Shown: positions 16,258 to 25,429, counted from the stretch's first letter. The stretch is DNA of 64,000 bases from Paenibacillus bovis (GCF_001421015.2 NZ_CP013023.1:2535501-2599500), one strand, 5' to 3'. Program-made: numbers and translations. Notes: generated by a model not told the origin, from the sequence alone.

Positions 16258-17846
16258 TGAATCTGATGCCGCGCTCGCGTAAAGGAATGGTCGCTGCGCC
16301 TCATTACCTGGCCAGTCAGACCGGCGCATTTATTTTGCAATCCGGCGGCAATGCAGTCGATGCAGCTGTCGCAGTCAGTGCGGTATTGGGTGTGGTCTAT
16401 CCGCATATGACCGGGCCTGGCGGAGATGCCTTTTTCCTGATTCATGATGGAAAAACAGGAGAAATCACCGCCTATAATGGCAGTGGACGTTCAGCCGCAG
16501 GTGCTGTGCCAGAGTGGTATCTAAATAAAGGATACACGTCGATTCCACAGCGAGGGCCACTCGCTGCAGTAACAGTACCGGGAATGGTAGACGCCTGGGC
16601 AGCGGTCTGGAACCGATATGGGCGTCTGCCCTGGGCAGAGGTAATGGCGCCGGCTATCCGTTATGCCAAAGAAGGATTTCCAGCTTCACCGAGTCTGGCC
16701 CGCTGGACGGTGCGTGATCTGGAGTGGCTGCAAGCGGACCCGTATCTATACCAGACTTTTCTTAAAGCCGGACAACCGCTGGAGGAAGGGGATCTGGTTA
16801 TACAGCCCAAGCTTGCTGAAGCTATGCAGGGAATTGCGGAGCATGGACGCGATTATATGTATACCGGTCTATTGGGACAACAGATAGGGCAAGCAGCAGC
16901 GCATGATGGCAGTCTGCTGACCGCCGAAGATTTTGCAGCGCATCGAGGAGAATGGGTAGAACCTATTTCTACCAGCTATCGGGATCATCAGGTATACCAG
17001 CTGCCGCCGAATACACAGGGATTTTCACTGCTGATGATGCTCAATATGCTGGAGCAGACAGAGTTGTCGTCAGTCGCCCGCTTTTCACCGGAATTCTATC
17101 ATCTGATGACCGAGACGGTCAAAAAGGCTTTTCGCGATCGGGATCGTTATCTTACCGATCCGGGATTCCGGCATATTCCGCTGGAGCGACTGCTGTCCAA
17201 GCCGTATGCGCACAAGCTCTGGTATGAAATGCAGTATCAGCCGCAGGCGGCCGAACATCTGTCTGCAGCAATGGGACAGGATACAGCCTATGCCGCTGTA
17301 GCAGACGACGAAGGCAATGCCGTCTCGTTTATCCAGAGCCTGTATTTCGATTTTGGATCAGCTTATGTGCCGGGCGGTCAGGGTGTGATTTTGCAAAATC
17401 GGGGGTCCTTTTTCTCATTGGATGATCGGCTGCCCAATGTATTGGAGCCCCGCAAACGCACATTTCATACGCTCATGCCCGGCATGGTCACCAAAAATGG
17501 CAGACCTTATCTGCTGCTCGGTACCCAGGGCGGCGAAGGACAACCGCAGACCCAGCTGTCTATCCTGACCGGCATGATCGATTACAAGCTGAATATCCAG
17601 CAGGCTATTGCTCTTCCGCGCTGGCTGTACGGCCGGACCTGGGGAACGCTTAGCGATACGTTGAAGATTGAGAATCGCTCGTATGAGGATATCTATTCCA
17701 GACTGGAAGCTTACGGACATACCGTCGAGCCTGTAAGCGACTACGATGCACTCATGGGCGAAGCACAGGGGATTCATATCAGCGAGCAGGGCGTATTCAG
17801 CGGGGCTGCCGATCCACGCAGTGATGGCATGGCGATCGGGATATAA
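16251..17846 (+). CDS. Gamma-glutamyltransferase-family hydrolase, possible oxamate amidohydrolase
   Basis: A 531-residue Ntn-hydrolase of the GGT family. The large-subunit part contains SGGNAVDAAVA and TGPGGDAFFLI; the small subunit would begin at T345 (GQD-TAYAAVADDEGNAVSFIQS), the autoprocessing and catalytic threonine. GTQGGEGQPQTQLS matches the C-terminal GG oxyanion region. There is no signal peptide, so it is cytoplasmic, unlike secreted GGT. Its features resemble the YwrD/HpxW branch, and HpxW acts on oxamate in a ureide pathway. It starts at GTG 16251 (AAGGAGG 7 bases upstream), overlapping pucG by 7 bases, which ties it to ureide use. Substrate assignment is inference. Confidence 0.82.
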   Translation: MLMNLMPRSRKGMVAAPHYLASQTGAFILQSGGNAVDAAVAVSAVLGVVYPHMTGPGGDAFFLIHDGKTGEITAYNGSGRSAAGAVPEWYLNKGYTSIPQRGPLAAVTVPGMVDAWAAVWNRYGRLPWAEVMAPAIRYAKEGFPASPSLARWTVRDLEWLQADPYLYQTFLKAGQPLEEGDLVIQPKLAEAMQGIAEHGRDYMYTGLLGQQIGQAAAHDGSLLTAEDFAAHRGEWVEPISTSYRDHQVYQLPPNTQGFSLLMMLNMLEQTELSSVARFSPEFYHLMTETVKKAFRDRDRYLTDPGFRHIPLERLLSKPYAHKLWYEMQYQPQAAEHLSAAMGQDTAYAAVADDEGNAVSFIQSLYFDFGSAYVPGGQGVILQNRGSFFSLDDRLPNVLEPRKRTFHTLMPGMVTKNGRPYLLLGTQGGEGQPQTQLSILTGMIDYKLNIQQAIALPRWLYGRTWGTLSDTLKIENRSYEDIYSRLEAYGHTVEPVSDYDALMGEAQGIHISEQGVFSGAADPRSDGMAIGI

Positions 17847-17984
17847 TCGGAGGCTATGGACGGGCTTGGTTCCGGTACAGCTTCAACAGTAGATAAACAC
17901 TCTAGACAGAGCAGATAACCATACTGCCGCAGACTCTATTCGTAAATAACGTCGCAGCAGCTACACATCAGAGGGGGAAGCAGA

Positions 17985-19310
17985 ATGGGAAGCATACTGA
18001 TCAGGCAGGCACAGATTGTAACCATGAATGACAAAGAAGAAGTGTTCATCGGGGATTTGCTGATTGAGAACAATATGATTGTCAAAATAGGCACCCATCT
18101 CGACGATCATGCCGATTGTGAGATAGATGCACGCGGCAAAACATTGCTGCCCGGCTTTATCCAGACCCATATTCATTTGTGTCAGACCATTTTCCGCGGA
18201 CGTGCCGATGATATGGAACTGATGGACTGGCTGCGTAAACGGATCTGGCCGCTGGAAGCTGCCCATGACGAAGAATCCATTTTCTACTCGGCGCTTCTCG
18301 GTATAGGCGAACTTATTTCCAGCGGGACAACGACAATCTGCGATATGGAGACAGTGAATCATACGGATTCGGCTTTTCAAGCGATGGCACAAAGTGGTCT
18401 GCGTGTCATTTCCGGCAAGGTCATGATGGATCATGGCGATGATGTACCCGTTCCATTGCAGGAGAAAACAGAGGAATCTCTGCAGAAAAGTGTAGATTTG
18501 CTGGAAAAATGGAATGGATTTGGCGGCGGACGTATCCAGTATGCCTTCTGTCCGCGTTTTGTTGTCTCGTGTACCGAGAAGCTGCTGACCGAAGTGCGTG
18601 ACCTGTCTGCCCAGTATCATGTACGAGTGCATACCCATGCTTCGGAGAACCGCGGAGAGATTGCACTGGTCGAGCAGGAACGGGGCATGCGTAATATTGT
18701 CTATCTGGATCATATCGGTCTGGCGAATCCGCGCTTGATCCTGGCACATTGTGTCTGGCTGAGCGAAGAGGAAAAGCAGATCCTGCACAAGCGCGGAGTC
18801 AAGGTGACTCATTGTCCGGGTTCCAATATGAAGCTGTCTTCCGGGATTGCGGAAATTCCCGACCTGATGAATCGGCATATTCATGTCGGTATAGGGGCAG
18901 ATGGTGCTCCCTGCAATAATAATCTGGATATGTTCCAGGAAATGCGGATGACTGCACTGATACAAAAAGTACCGCATGGGCCGACAGTAATGGACGCGCG
19001 CACCGTTTTGCGCATGGCAACGATGGGGGGCGCGGAAGTGCTGGGATTGTCCAGGGAAATCGGCAGTCTGGAAGTAGGCAAAAAAGCCGATCTTGTACTG
19101 CTGGACCTCGAAGATTATCATACATTCCCGTCGCACGATGTCGATGTCTATTCACGAGTCGTGTACTCTTCTACACGCAGCAATGTGGATACGGTAATTA
19201 TTGATGGACAGATTGTGTTCGAGAACCGCCAGGTCAAAACAATCGACCGCAGTATTGTGCTGCGTGAATCCGATCGTTCCATCAAACGTCTGCTTAGTCG
19301 TATCGGCTGA
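17985..19310 (+). CDS. Amidohydrolase/deaminase of the ATZ/TRZ (deoxyadenosine/guanine deaminase-like) group
   Basis: A 441-residue metal-dependent deaminase. Metal and catalytic residues are visible: H62-x-H64 (THIHL), H218 and E221 (HTHASE), H255 (LAHC) and D306 (GADGAPCNN). The overall plan, with VGKKADLVLLDL near the C terminus, is that of the TrzA/DadD/guanine-deaminase subfamily. In a purine cluster the likeliest jobs are deamination of guanine to xanthine or of an oxidised purine or 5'-deoxyadenosine; the sequence alone does not decide. It starts at ATG with an AGGGGGAAG site, 138 bases after the GGT homologue, where I see no terminator. Confidence 0.85.
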   Translation: MGSILIRQAQIVTMNDKEEVFIGDLLIENNMIVKIGTHLDDHADCEIDARGKTLLPGFIQTHIHLCQTIFRGRADDMELMDWLRKRIWPLEAAHDEESIFYSALLGIGELISSGTTTICDMETVNHTDSAFQAMAQSGLRVISGKVMMDHGDDVPVPLQEKTEESLQKSVDLLEKWNGFGGGRIQYAFCPRFVVSCTEKLLTEVRDLSAQYHVRVHTHASENRGEIALVEQERGMRNIVYLDHIGLANPRLILAHCVWLSEEEKQILHKRGVKVTHCPGSNMKLSSGIAEIPDLMNRHIHVGIGADGAPCNNNLDMFQEMRMTALIQKVPHGPTVMDARTVLRMATMGGAEVLGLSREIGSLEVGKKADLVLLDLEDYHTFPSHDVDVYSRVVYSSTRSNVDTVIIDGQIVFENRQVKTIDRSIVLRESDRSIKRLLSRIG

Positions 19311-19366
19311 TTTGCAGGTATGGTAACAGATTCTAGATTTTGCTGGGAAAAGGAGAGTTGGAGACG

Positions 19367-20467
19367 ATGGATATGAAGGACCTGTGTACAATTGCCCGTC
19401 GTGAACGTCAACAACATATTCGAACCGTTCTTGCTACCGTGGTGCATGTGGAAGGTCATGCTTATCGCAAGGAAGGGGTCTCCATGATCCTGACAGAAGA
19501 TGGACGTCATTATGGTACGATCAGCCCCGGTTGTCTGGAAGAGGATCTATGCGGACGGGTAGAATCGGCGTGGAACAGCAGTACGGTTCAGATAGTAGAT
19601 TATGATATGCGACCAGCGGATGATCTGTCCTGGGGAGAAAATATCGGCTGCGGCGGCCGGCTACAGATTTTGCTGGAACCGGTACGTGGAGAGCTGGAAA
19701 AAATTCTGGATCTACTGGATGAGCGGCTTGAACAGGGAGAAGCTGTCAGGCTGACACGCTTTTTTTGTGCCAATGGACCACGGGTAGAATATATGCTGTC
19801 TGTGCTGGGTGGTACAGGTACAGACAGTCAGCCGACTTTTTCACTTGAGGAAAAGACGACTACAACTGCGGTAGCTCAGCCGCTGATCCTCGCTCATGAT
19901 CACACGACCGAATATGCAAATGCTGATACTAATATCCAGTCGTATACTTTTATCCGTACCTATCGTGCCAAACCGCGTCTGATTCTTATCGGTGCAGGCG
20001 ACGATAGTCAGCTGGTCAGTTCGCTTGCCCAGGCAGCCGGATTTCGCGTAATTGTGGGGGATTGGCGCGAATCACTCTGCACAGCAGATCGTTTTCCGGG
20101 TGCGACCTGTATAACCGGATTTCCGGCAGAACTGTATGATGCGATATCTCCACAGATCGGCGATTATATACTATTGATGAGTCATAATTTTCCCAGGGAA
20201 CGAGAATGGATCGAGTATATACAGCATTGTCCCTATACCTATCTGGGCATTATGGGCTCTTCCGAACGAACCCGCCGATTGTTCGAGGGGCTGCCTTCCT
20301 ATCCCCATGTGCATTCACCAGTAGGGTTATCGATTGGAGCGGATGGACCGGACGAGATTGCGATCAGTATCGCTGCAGAATTGATCGCTGTCAAAAGAGA
20401 TCGCAAGCTATCGACAAAGGAGGAATCGGCTCATGTCTATCGCCGCACTGGTATTGGCAGCCGGTAA
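19367..20467 (+). CDS. pucA: Xanthine dehydrogenase accessory protein, XdhC/CoxI family
   Basis: Matures the molybdenum cofactor (sulfuration/insertion) for xanthine dehydrogenase. 366 residues from ATG 19367; a TTG-started extension would bury the AAGGAG site (19350-19355). The N-terminal XdhC_CoxI domain shows ATVVHVEGHAYRKEGVSM and GCLEEDL; the C-terminal XdhC_C Rossmann domain begins RLILIGAGDDSQLVSSLAQAAGFRVIVGDWR and includes MSHNF and the SSERTRR stretch. It corresponds to B. subtilis PucA and overlaps pucB by 35 bases. Confidence 0.9.
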   Translation: MDMKDLCTIARRERQQHIRTVLATVVHVEGHAYRKEGVSMILTEDGRHYGTISPGCLEEDLCGRVESAWNSSTVQIVDYDMRPADDLSWGENIGCGGRLQILLEPVRGELEKILDLLDERLEQGEAVRLTRFFCANGPRVEYMLSVLGGTGTDSQPTFSLEEKTTTTAVAQPLILAHDHTTEYANADTNIQSYTFIRTYRAKPRLILIGAGDDSQLVSSLAQAAGFRVIVGDWRESLCTADRFPGATCITGFPAELYDAISPQIGDYILLMSHNFPREREWIEYIQHCPYTYLGIMGSSERTRRLFEGLPSYPHVHSPVGLSIGADGPDEIAISIAAELIAVKRDRKLSTKEESAHVYRRTGIGSR

Positions 20468-21215
20468 AAGTAGCCGGATGGGGAAAGACAAGCTCTCACT
20501 GCCGCTTCCAACTATATCCGGAACGTATACAGTTCCAGCTGCAGGCCAACCAGCAACTCCAGATAGGACAGGAATAGAGCAGCATCTATACACCTGTGCT
20601 GTTGTTGACCCCAATACGCAGATCAGCCATGAAAAAAGCATACCCGTCGTATCTAAACCGGTAACAAGTGTGGGCGGCCATGTACTGAAGGCCATACTTG
20701 CTGAGAAAAGGTTATCTCCGGTTGTGATTGTTCATGCTCCCTATTCTTCGCCAGTCTGGCGGCAGGAAGTGCTGGCATGGTGTGAAAGAAAAAACTGGCA
20801 GGAAACAGAATGTGCCGATGCGGATCGTGGAATGTCCTATTCTATTCGCTGCGGAATGGAAAGGATCAAGTCTTCTGCAGCCGAAGCTGTCATGATTTTG
20901 CTGGCGGATCAGCCGCTGGTAGATTCGCTTCTGCTGGGAGATATAATAGACAACTGGCAGCAGAGCGATTCGGCACTGGATTATATAGCCGCTTCGGATG
21001 GACGCAATGCCCAGCCGCCGGTTATTATGGCACGGCACATATGGGACAGACTGGATCAATTAACCGGTGATCAGGGAGCAAGGCAGCTGTTTCGACAGCC
21101 TGATCTACGGGGACGGATTATACCGTATGCCGAACATTATTTCTGGGATGCGGATACGCCGGATGCTTTGCAGCGTATACGTGATCATATTAGATGCACC
21201 TTGGATACAGGATAA
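20433..21215 (+). CDS. pucB: Molybdenum cofactor cytidylyltransferase-like protein with an insertion
   Basis: MobA/MocA-type nucleotidyltransferase that would make the cytosine-dinucleotide molybdenum cofactor needed by xanthine dehydrogenase. It has 260 residues; PucB proteins are usually around 200. The N-terminal LVLAAGKSSRMGKDKLSLPL signature is intact, as are LLADQPLVD (metal-binding Asp region) and NAQPPVIMARHIWD. Between LSLPL and SVGGHVLKAIL about 45 extra residues (roughly 27-72, rich in T, P and V) replace the usual short GGKPL turn. The reading frame is open, so this is not a frameshift visible here. Ribosome site AAAGGAGG. B. subtilis PucB is the homologue. Confidence 0.85.
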   Translation: MSIAALVLAAGKSSRMGKDKLSLPLPTISGTYTVPAAGQPATPDRTGIEQHLYTCAVVDPNTQISHEKSIPVVSKPVTSVGGHVLKAILAEKRLSPVVIVHAPYSSPVWRQEVLAWCERKNWQETECADADRGMSYSIRCGMERIKSSAAEAVMILLADQPLVDSLLLGDIIDNWQQSDSALDYIAASDGRNAQPPVIMARHIWDRLDQLTGDQGARQLFRQPDLRGRIIPYAEHYFWDADTPDALQRIRDHIRCTLDTG

Positions 21216-21230
21216 GCCAGGGTGTTTTTT
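21197..21230 (+). terminator. Terminator overlapping the pucB stop
   Basis: CACCTTGG (21197-21204) pairs with CCAGGGTG (21217-21224) with one G-T pair, followed by TTTTTT (21225-21230). The left arm lies in the last codons of pucB. It separates the upstream purine transcript from pucCDE. Confidence 0.8.
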
Positions 21231-21421
21231 GTTTTATGCCAGAAGTCTTCAGTCAGGTTTATCGGGGATATGGTATACAACAGATACAACGCAAGTTATA
21301 GGCCATATAGAGACAAGCCAGCCAATTATATTACATATTATAAACTCTAAAGATAGATTGTTATTATATATGTTAATTTATATTACATAATAGAAGGCAG
21401 AAAGACTAGGTTATAGGTTTT

Positions 21422-21442
21422 AAATACTAAAAAAGAGTATTT
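21422..21442. promoter_or_regulatory. Inverted repeat upstream of pucCDE
   Basis: AAATACT, seven bases, AGTATTT: a perfect 7+7 dyad about 60 bases upstream of the candidate pucC promoter. The position suits an activator site, for example for PucR, but it does not match the B. subtilis PucR box as I remember it. The remaining DNA of 21231-21540 is AT-rich with no gene. Confidence 0.35.
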
Positions 21443-21476
21443 CGTTTAATATATACACAAAATTAAGTTAGATTAG

Positions 21477-21508
21477 TTGACGTTAATAAGCGGATTCAGT
21501 ACTATAAT
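21477..21508 (+). promoter_or_regulatory. Candidate promoter of pucCDE
   Basis: A perfect -10 TATAAT (21503-21508) lies about 30 bases before pucC. The only -35-like hexamer is TTGACG (21477-21482), 20 bases upstream, which is a long spacer and suggests an activator-dependent promoter. Confidence 0.45.
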
Positions 21509-21540
21509 TGAAATTATACTGTTAATGCGGAGGTGACCTC

Positions 21541-22530
21541 ATGAATATGCATCAAAAAGAATCTTCCTTTTCTACTCCGTTGGCTCCTACGGTATGGGAG
21601 CCGTCCAGTGCCGAAGAAGCTGTTCTTCTGAAGTATCAATATGGAGCCGATGCAGCTTATATAGCAGGCAGTACATTGCTGCGCACTCAATGGGAAGGCG
21701 GTCTGCTGAATATTCCGGGGCATATGATCCGTTTGGATACGATACCGGGATTAAAAGGCATCACAGACAGTGAGCAGCATATTCATATTGGAGCATTAAC
21801 TTCACTGCACGAATGCGGAACAAATCGATTGATACGCAGTTATGCTGGCATCTGTTATACAGCGTGTCGTCATATCGCGGCTCCAGCTGTCCGTAATCAA
21901 GGTACGATAGGTGGCAATATCTCATCAGCCGTAGGAGACATGATTCCGGCACTGCTCGTACATGATGCCCGGCTCGTCTGGATGGATCGGGAGCATCCTG
22001 CATTCGAATACGAGCAGGAGCTGGTAGATTGGCTGGAACAGGTTCGGTTGGGCAGACGCAGTCTGGGTGCGGTCCTGCTGGGTATTACGATTGACAAAAG
22101 TAAAGCAAACACCGGTTTTCTTGATCATAACGAGGAGGAATATAATCGTCCTCCTGCTTCTTTTTCTGGATCATCGTCATGGCGTGAAGTTGGTTTCTAC
22201 CGCAAAGTGGGACGCCGGGAAGCCTTTACTCCTTCGCTCGTTACGGTAGCATTCCGTGCGCTGATGAATCGGGAAGGAGTACTGGCAGATGTGAAAATAG
22301 CAGCAGGCGGAGGTGCTGGTCTGGCTATGCGACTGAATGGATGTGAACATCTGCTGGAAGGCAAAGTCTACGACCCGCAGTATACAGCCACGCTAGCAGC
22401 ACTGGTGACAGAAGAATGGATAAGCTACAGCGATCCTTTTGCTTCGGAATCCTATCGTCGCCAAACAGCAGGCAATCTGCTTGCCGCTGGGTTATGGGAG
22501 ACAATATATCAGGAATGGGAGAGGGGATGA
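21541..22530 (+). CDS. pucC: Xanthine dehydrogenase FAD-binding subunit
   Basis: The flavin subunit of the three-subunit molybdenum hydroxylase that oxidises hypoxanthine and xanthine to urate. 329 residues, CO-dehydrogenase flavoprotein type: PCMH FAD domain with YIAGSTLLRTQWEGG and NQGTIGGNISSAVGDMIPALLVHDA (FAD contacts), then the C-terminal domain with FYRKVGRREAFTPSLVTVA and AAGGGAGLAMRL. Ribosome site GGAGGTGA. It is the first gene of a pucC-pucD-pucE set, six bases upstream of pucD. Confidence 0.93.
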   Translation: MNMHQKESSFSTPLAPTVWEPSSAEEAVLLKYQYGADAAYIAGSTLLRTQWEGGLLNIPGHMIRLDTIPGLKGITDSEQHIHIGALTSLHECGTNRLIRSYAGICYTACRHIAAPAVRNQGTIGGNISSAVGDMIPALLVHDARLVWMDREHPAFEYEQELVDWLEQVRLGRRSLGAVLLGITIDKSKANTGFLDHNEEEYNRPPASFSGSSSWREVGFYRKVGRREAFTPSLVTVAFRALMNREGVLADVKIAAGGGAGLAMRLNGCEHLLEGKVYDPQYTATLAALVTEEWISYSDPFASESYRRQTAGNLLAAGLWETIYQEWERG

Positions 22531-22536
22531 CTGTAG

Positions 22537-24867
22537 ATGCTGCTGAATCGGCAAAATAGTGGAGAACGTTGGCGCAAGCGTCGGGACGGCAAAGAAAAGG
22601 TAACCGGCGAACTGCGTTATCTGACAGATATGACAGCTGAAGGCATGCTGTATGGACGTGTTCTACGCAGCAGTCATCCCCATGCTCGTATTCTGTCGCT
22701 GGATACGTCGGCCGCGGAGAATCATGAAGGCGTAGTAGCTGTAATTACGCACCGGGATGTGCCGGGACTGAATCGTTTTGGGATTGCTGTGCCGGATCAA
22801 CCTGCCCTGTGTGAAGATACGGTTCGTTATATCGGCGATGCTATAGCAGCCGTAGCGGCTATCACTCCGGAAATTGCCGCTTACGCATTATCCCTGATCC
22901 GGGTGGAGTATGAGGTGATGGAGACGATTACCGATCCGATGCGGGCACTAGAGGATACTGCGCCTCGTTTGCATCCCCAGGGCAACGTACTGCACCGTAC
23001 CCAGGTCAAGCATGGTGACGCAGCACGTGCGCTCCAGAATTGTGCCTATGTCGTCAAAGAAATCTACAGTACGCCACGTCAGATGCATGCCTATATGGAA
23101 ACTGAAGGCGGACTGTTTATTCCCGAACCGGATGGACGTCTAACGGTATATGCACCTACCCAGCATGGTTACAAGGACCGGATGCAGATTGCCCGGATTC
23201 TGGATTGGGAAGAAGAGCGGATTCGCGTTATTTCCAGTCCTATCGGGGGTTCCTTTGGCGGCAAGGATGAACTGAATGTACAGCCTTATGGATCGCTGCT
23301 GGCGCTAAAAAGCGGTCGTCCGGTCAAAATGCACAACTCACGGATGGAATCGGTACGTGCAGGACTCAAGCGTCATCCGATGAAAATCGAGATGGAGACC
23401 GGTATGGATGAACACGGTCGGCTAAAAGCCCATCGGGTGCGCATCGTCGCAGATACCGGTGCCTATGCAACGCTGGGTGCGCCGGTGCTGAATTTTGCCA
23501 CAGAGCATTGTATGGGGCCTTATCGATGGGAGCATATGGATGTAGAAGGGATATCGGTGTATACGAATAATGGCGTATCCGGAGAATTCCGCGGCTTTGG
23601 CGGCAATCAGGCGATCTTTGCCATGGAAGGCCAGATGGACAGGCTGGCAGAGCTTATCGGCATGGACCCATGGGAATTCCGGATGCTCAACCGCCGTTAC
23701 CCGGACGACCCCGGACCATTGCAGCAGGAAATCTGGAGAACGAACGGATTGGAACAGGTTATGCAGGCGCTGGCTCAGTCCTCGCTCTGGCAGCGCAGGA
23801 GAGCAATGTCTGATCCATCTGCTTATGATTTTTTATCAGACGCTTCTTCACCTCCATGGATCAAGCGGGGAATTGGTGCAGCGCTGGCGATGCATGGAGC
23901 AGGACTTGGTTATGGCATCGACGATCCGGCAGGAGGGCGATTATCGCTAAATGCAGCCGGACAGATAGAAGCCGCTTTCAGTTATGAGGAATTCGGCCAA
24001 GGATTGATTACGACGCTGGAGATTATGCTGATGGATCTGTTTCATTGTACGAGTGAAGATATCAGTATCGTAATTGGCGATACGGATCGTGTACCTCATA
24101 GCGGTTCAAGTACCGCTTCACGTTCAACGACAATGGCATGGATGGGCTTGCAGCGGCTGAAAAATCCTTTTCTGCAGGCGATTTTGCAAAAGGCGCATGA
24201 CATGACCGGTATTCCGCTTGAACAGCTGACAACCGGCGAGCAAGGGATCTGGCAGGTCACTTTGGAAGATGACACAGAAGTAAGTCGCGAGTGGGTGATA
24301 TCCTACCGGGAAATCGCTGCAGAAGCGCAAGGAAATGAATTTACATTTGATACCAAATTCTCGTATCCAACGACCCCGGATGAGGTAGTTGGTGGACATT
24401 TCCTGTATACCTATGCAGCGGTGGCTGCCGAAGTAGAGGTCAATACGCTGAGTGGTCATGTCAGACTGCTTGACACATATCATACTGTAGCAGCAGGACC
24501 GGCGATTAACCCGATGGGATTTATTGGACAGATCGAAGGTGGCAGTGTGATGGCACTTGGATTTACATTGACCGAAGATGCTGTAATGGAAGAAGGGCAC
24601 TATATGACCCGTAATATGGACACCTATATGATTCCGGGTATTCAGGATATGCATACCTCTCTGGAAGTTGAGGCGATCGAGGATTTGCCGGAAAATGATC
24701 CTTTTGGGCCGCGGGGGATTGGAGAAATCGGTTCGGTAGCGTTGGCACCGGCGATTACCGCAGCTATTCGCCAGGCAACAGGAACATGGGTTACGCAGCT
24801 TCCGGTAGCTCGAGATCAGCTTATTCGGCCAGCAGGCGTATGGCAGCAGGAAGGAGTGCGTCCATGA
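22537..24867 (+). CDS. pucD: Xanthine dehydrogenase molybdopterin-binding subunit
   Basis: Catalytic large subunit, 776 residues. Typical motifs of the molybdenum hydroxylases are visible: the N-terminal DGKEKVTGELRYLTDM and YIGDAIAAVAA, GSFGGKDELNVQPY (cofactor dithiolene contact), EFRGFGGNQAIFAMEGQMD, the SGSSTASRSTTMAW stretch and the C-terminal GPRGIGEIGSVALAPAI, whose glutamate (about E730) is the catalytic base. It hydroxylates purine substrates with water as oxygen source. It ends in an ATGA overlap with pucE, so the subunits are translationally coupled. PucD of B. subtilis is the homologue. Confidence 0.94.
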   Translation: MLLNRQNSGERWRKRRDGKEKVTGELRYLTDMTAEGMLYGRVLRSSHPHARILSLDTSAAENHEGVVAVITHRDVPGLNRFGIAVPDQPALCEDTVRYIGDAIAAVAAITPEIAAYALSLIRVEYEVMETITDPMRALEDTAPRLHPQGNVLHRTQVKHGDAARALQNCAYVVKEIYSTPRQMHAYMETEGGLFIPEPDGRLTVYAPTQHGYKDRMQIARILDWEEERIRVISSPIGGSFGGKDELNVQPYGSLLALKSGRPVKMHNSRMESVRAGLKRHPMKIEMETGMDEHGRLKAHRVRIVADTGAYATLGAPVLNFATEHCMGPYRWEHMDVEGISVYTNNGVSGEFRGFGGNQAIFAMEGQMDRLAELIGMDPWEFRMLNRRYPDDPGPLQQEIWRTNGLEQVMQALAQSSLWQRRRAMSDPSAYDFLSDASSPPWIKRGIGAALAMHGAGLGYGIDDPAGGRLSLNAAGQIEAAFSYEEFGQGLITTLEIMLMDLFHCTSEDISIVIGDTDRVPHSGSSTASRSTTMAWMGLQRLKNPFLQAILQKAHDMTGIPLEQLTTGEQGIWQVTLEDDTEVSREWVISYREIAAEAQGNEFTFDTKFSYPTTPDEVVGGHFLYTYAAVAAEVEVNTLSGHVRLLDTYHTVAAGPAINPMGFIGQIEGGSVMALGFTLTEDAVMEEGHYMTRNMDTYMIPGIQDMHTSLEVEAIEDLPENDPFGPRGIGEIGSVALAPAITAAIRQATGTWVTQLPVARDQLIRPAGVWQQEGVRP

Positions 24868-25382
24868 CGAAGACGACAGGTATACAGTGGCAGGCGGTAG
24901 TCAATGGCAAGGCCCGGGAGATAGAAGTACCTCCATCCCGGCGGCTACTGGATATTTTGCGGGAGGATCTGGATCTGACCGGGACCAAAATTTCCTGCGA
25001 GATCGGAAGATGCGGTGCCTGTATGGTACTGATTGACGGGGAACCGATGAATTCCTGTCTAATGATGGCTTATCAGTGTGCTGGTAGCGAAATTACGACT
25101 ATCGAAGGATTGCATGGTGAGACGGCAGAAGAGCTTCATCCGATTCAGGAAGCTTTTCTCGAAGAAGGCGGGTTTCAGTGCGGTTATTGTACGCCGGGGA
25201 TGATCATCTCCACCAAAGCGCTGCTCGATCGTATTCCCCAGCCCGGGGAACAGGAGATCAAAGAAGGGCTATGCGGCAATTTGTGCCGATGTACCGGTTA
25301 TGGCGGTATTATGCGTGCTGTCGAGAGCGCGGCAGACAAGTGTGCGTATCGCAGTTTACCGTCTCCGGTGGTCGGTCCCTGA
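24864..25382 (+). CDS. pucE: Xanthine dehydrogenase iron-sulfur subunit
   Basis: Small electron-transfer subunit with two [2Fe-2S] clusters. 172 residues from ATG 24864, chosen because it forms the ATGA overlap with pucD and has AAGGAG upstream; the longer frame only repeats DNA of pucD. Plant-type cluster: C45, C50, C53 and C65 (CEIGRCGACMV). Second cluster: C106, C109, C141 and C143 (CGYC...LCRC). It carries electrons from the molybdenum centre to the FAD in PucC. Confidence 0.94.
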   Translation: MTKTTGIQWQAVVNGKAREIEVPPSRRLLDILREDLDLTGTKISCEIGRCGACMVLIDGEPMNSCLMMAYQCAGSEITTIEGLHGETAEELHPIQEAFLEEGGFQCGYCTPGMIISTKALLDRIPQPGEQEIKEGLCGNLCRCTGYGGIMRAVESAADKCAYRSLPSPVVGP

Positions 25383-25429
25383 ACGAATGCTGACCTTTGC
25401 ATCATAACAGAAATATCACAGCGGAAAAA

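Noticed and set aside
17961..19136. 391-codon minus strand ORF over the amidohydrolase
   Set aside because: Antisense shadow: the + strand frame carries all metal-site motifs.
11231..21540. Classical PucR boxes and a purine riboswitch upstream of the uraD and pucC operons
   Set aside because: No stretch matched the B. subtilis PucR box well enough, and no purine riboswitch core with its conserved loops was seen.
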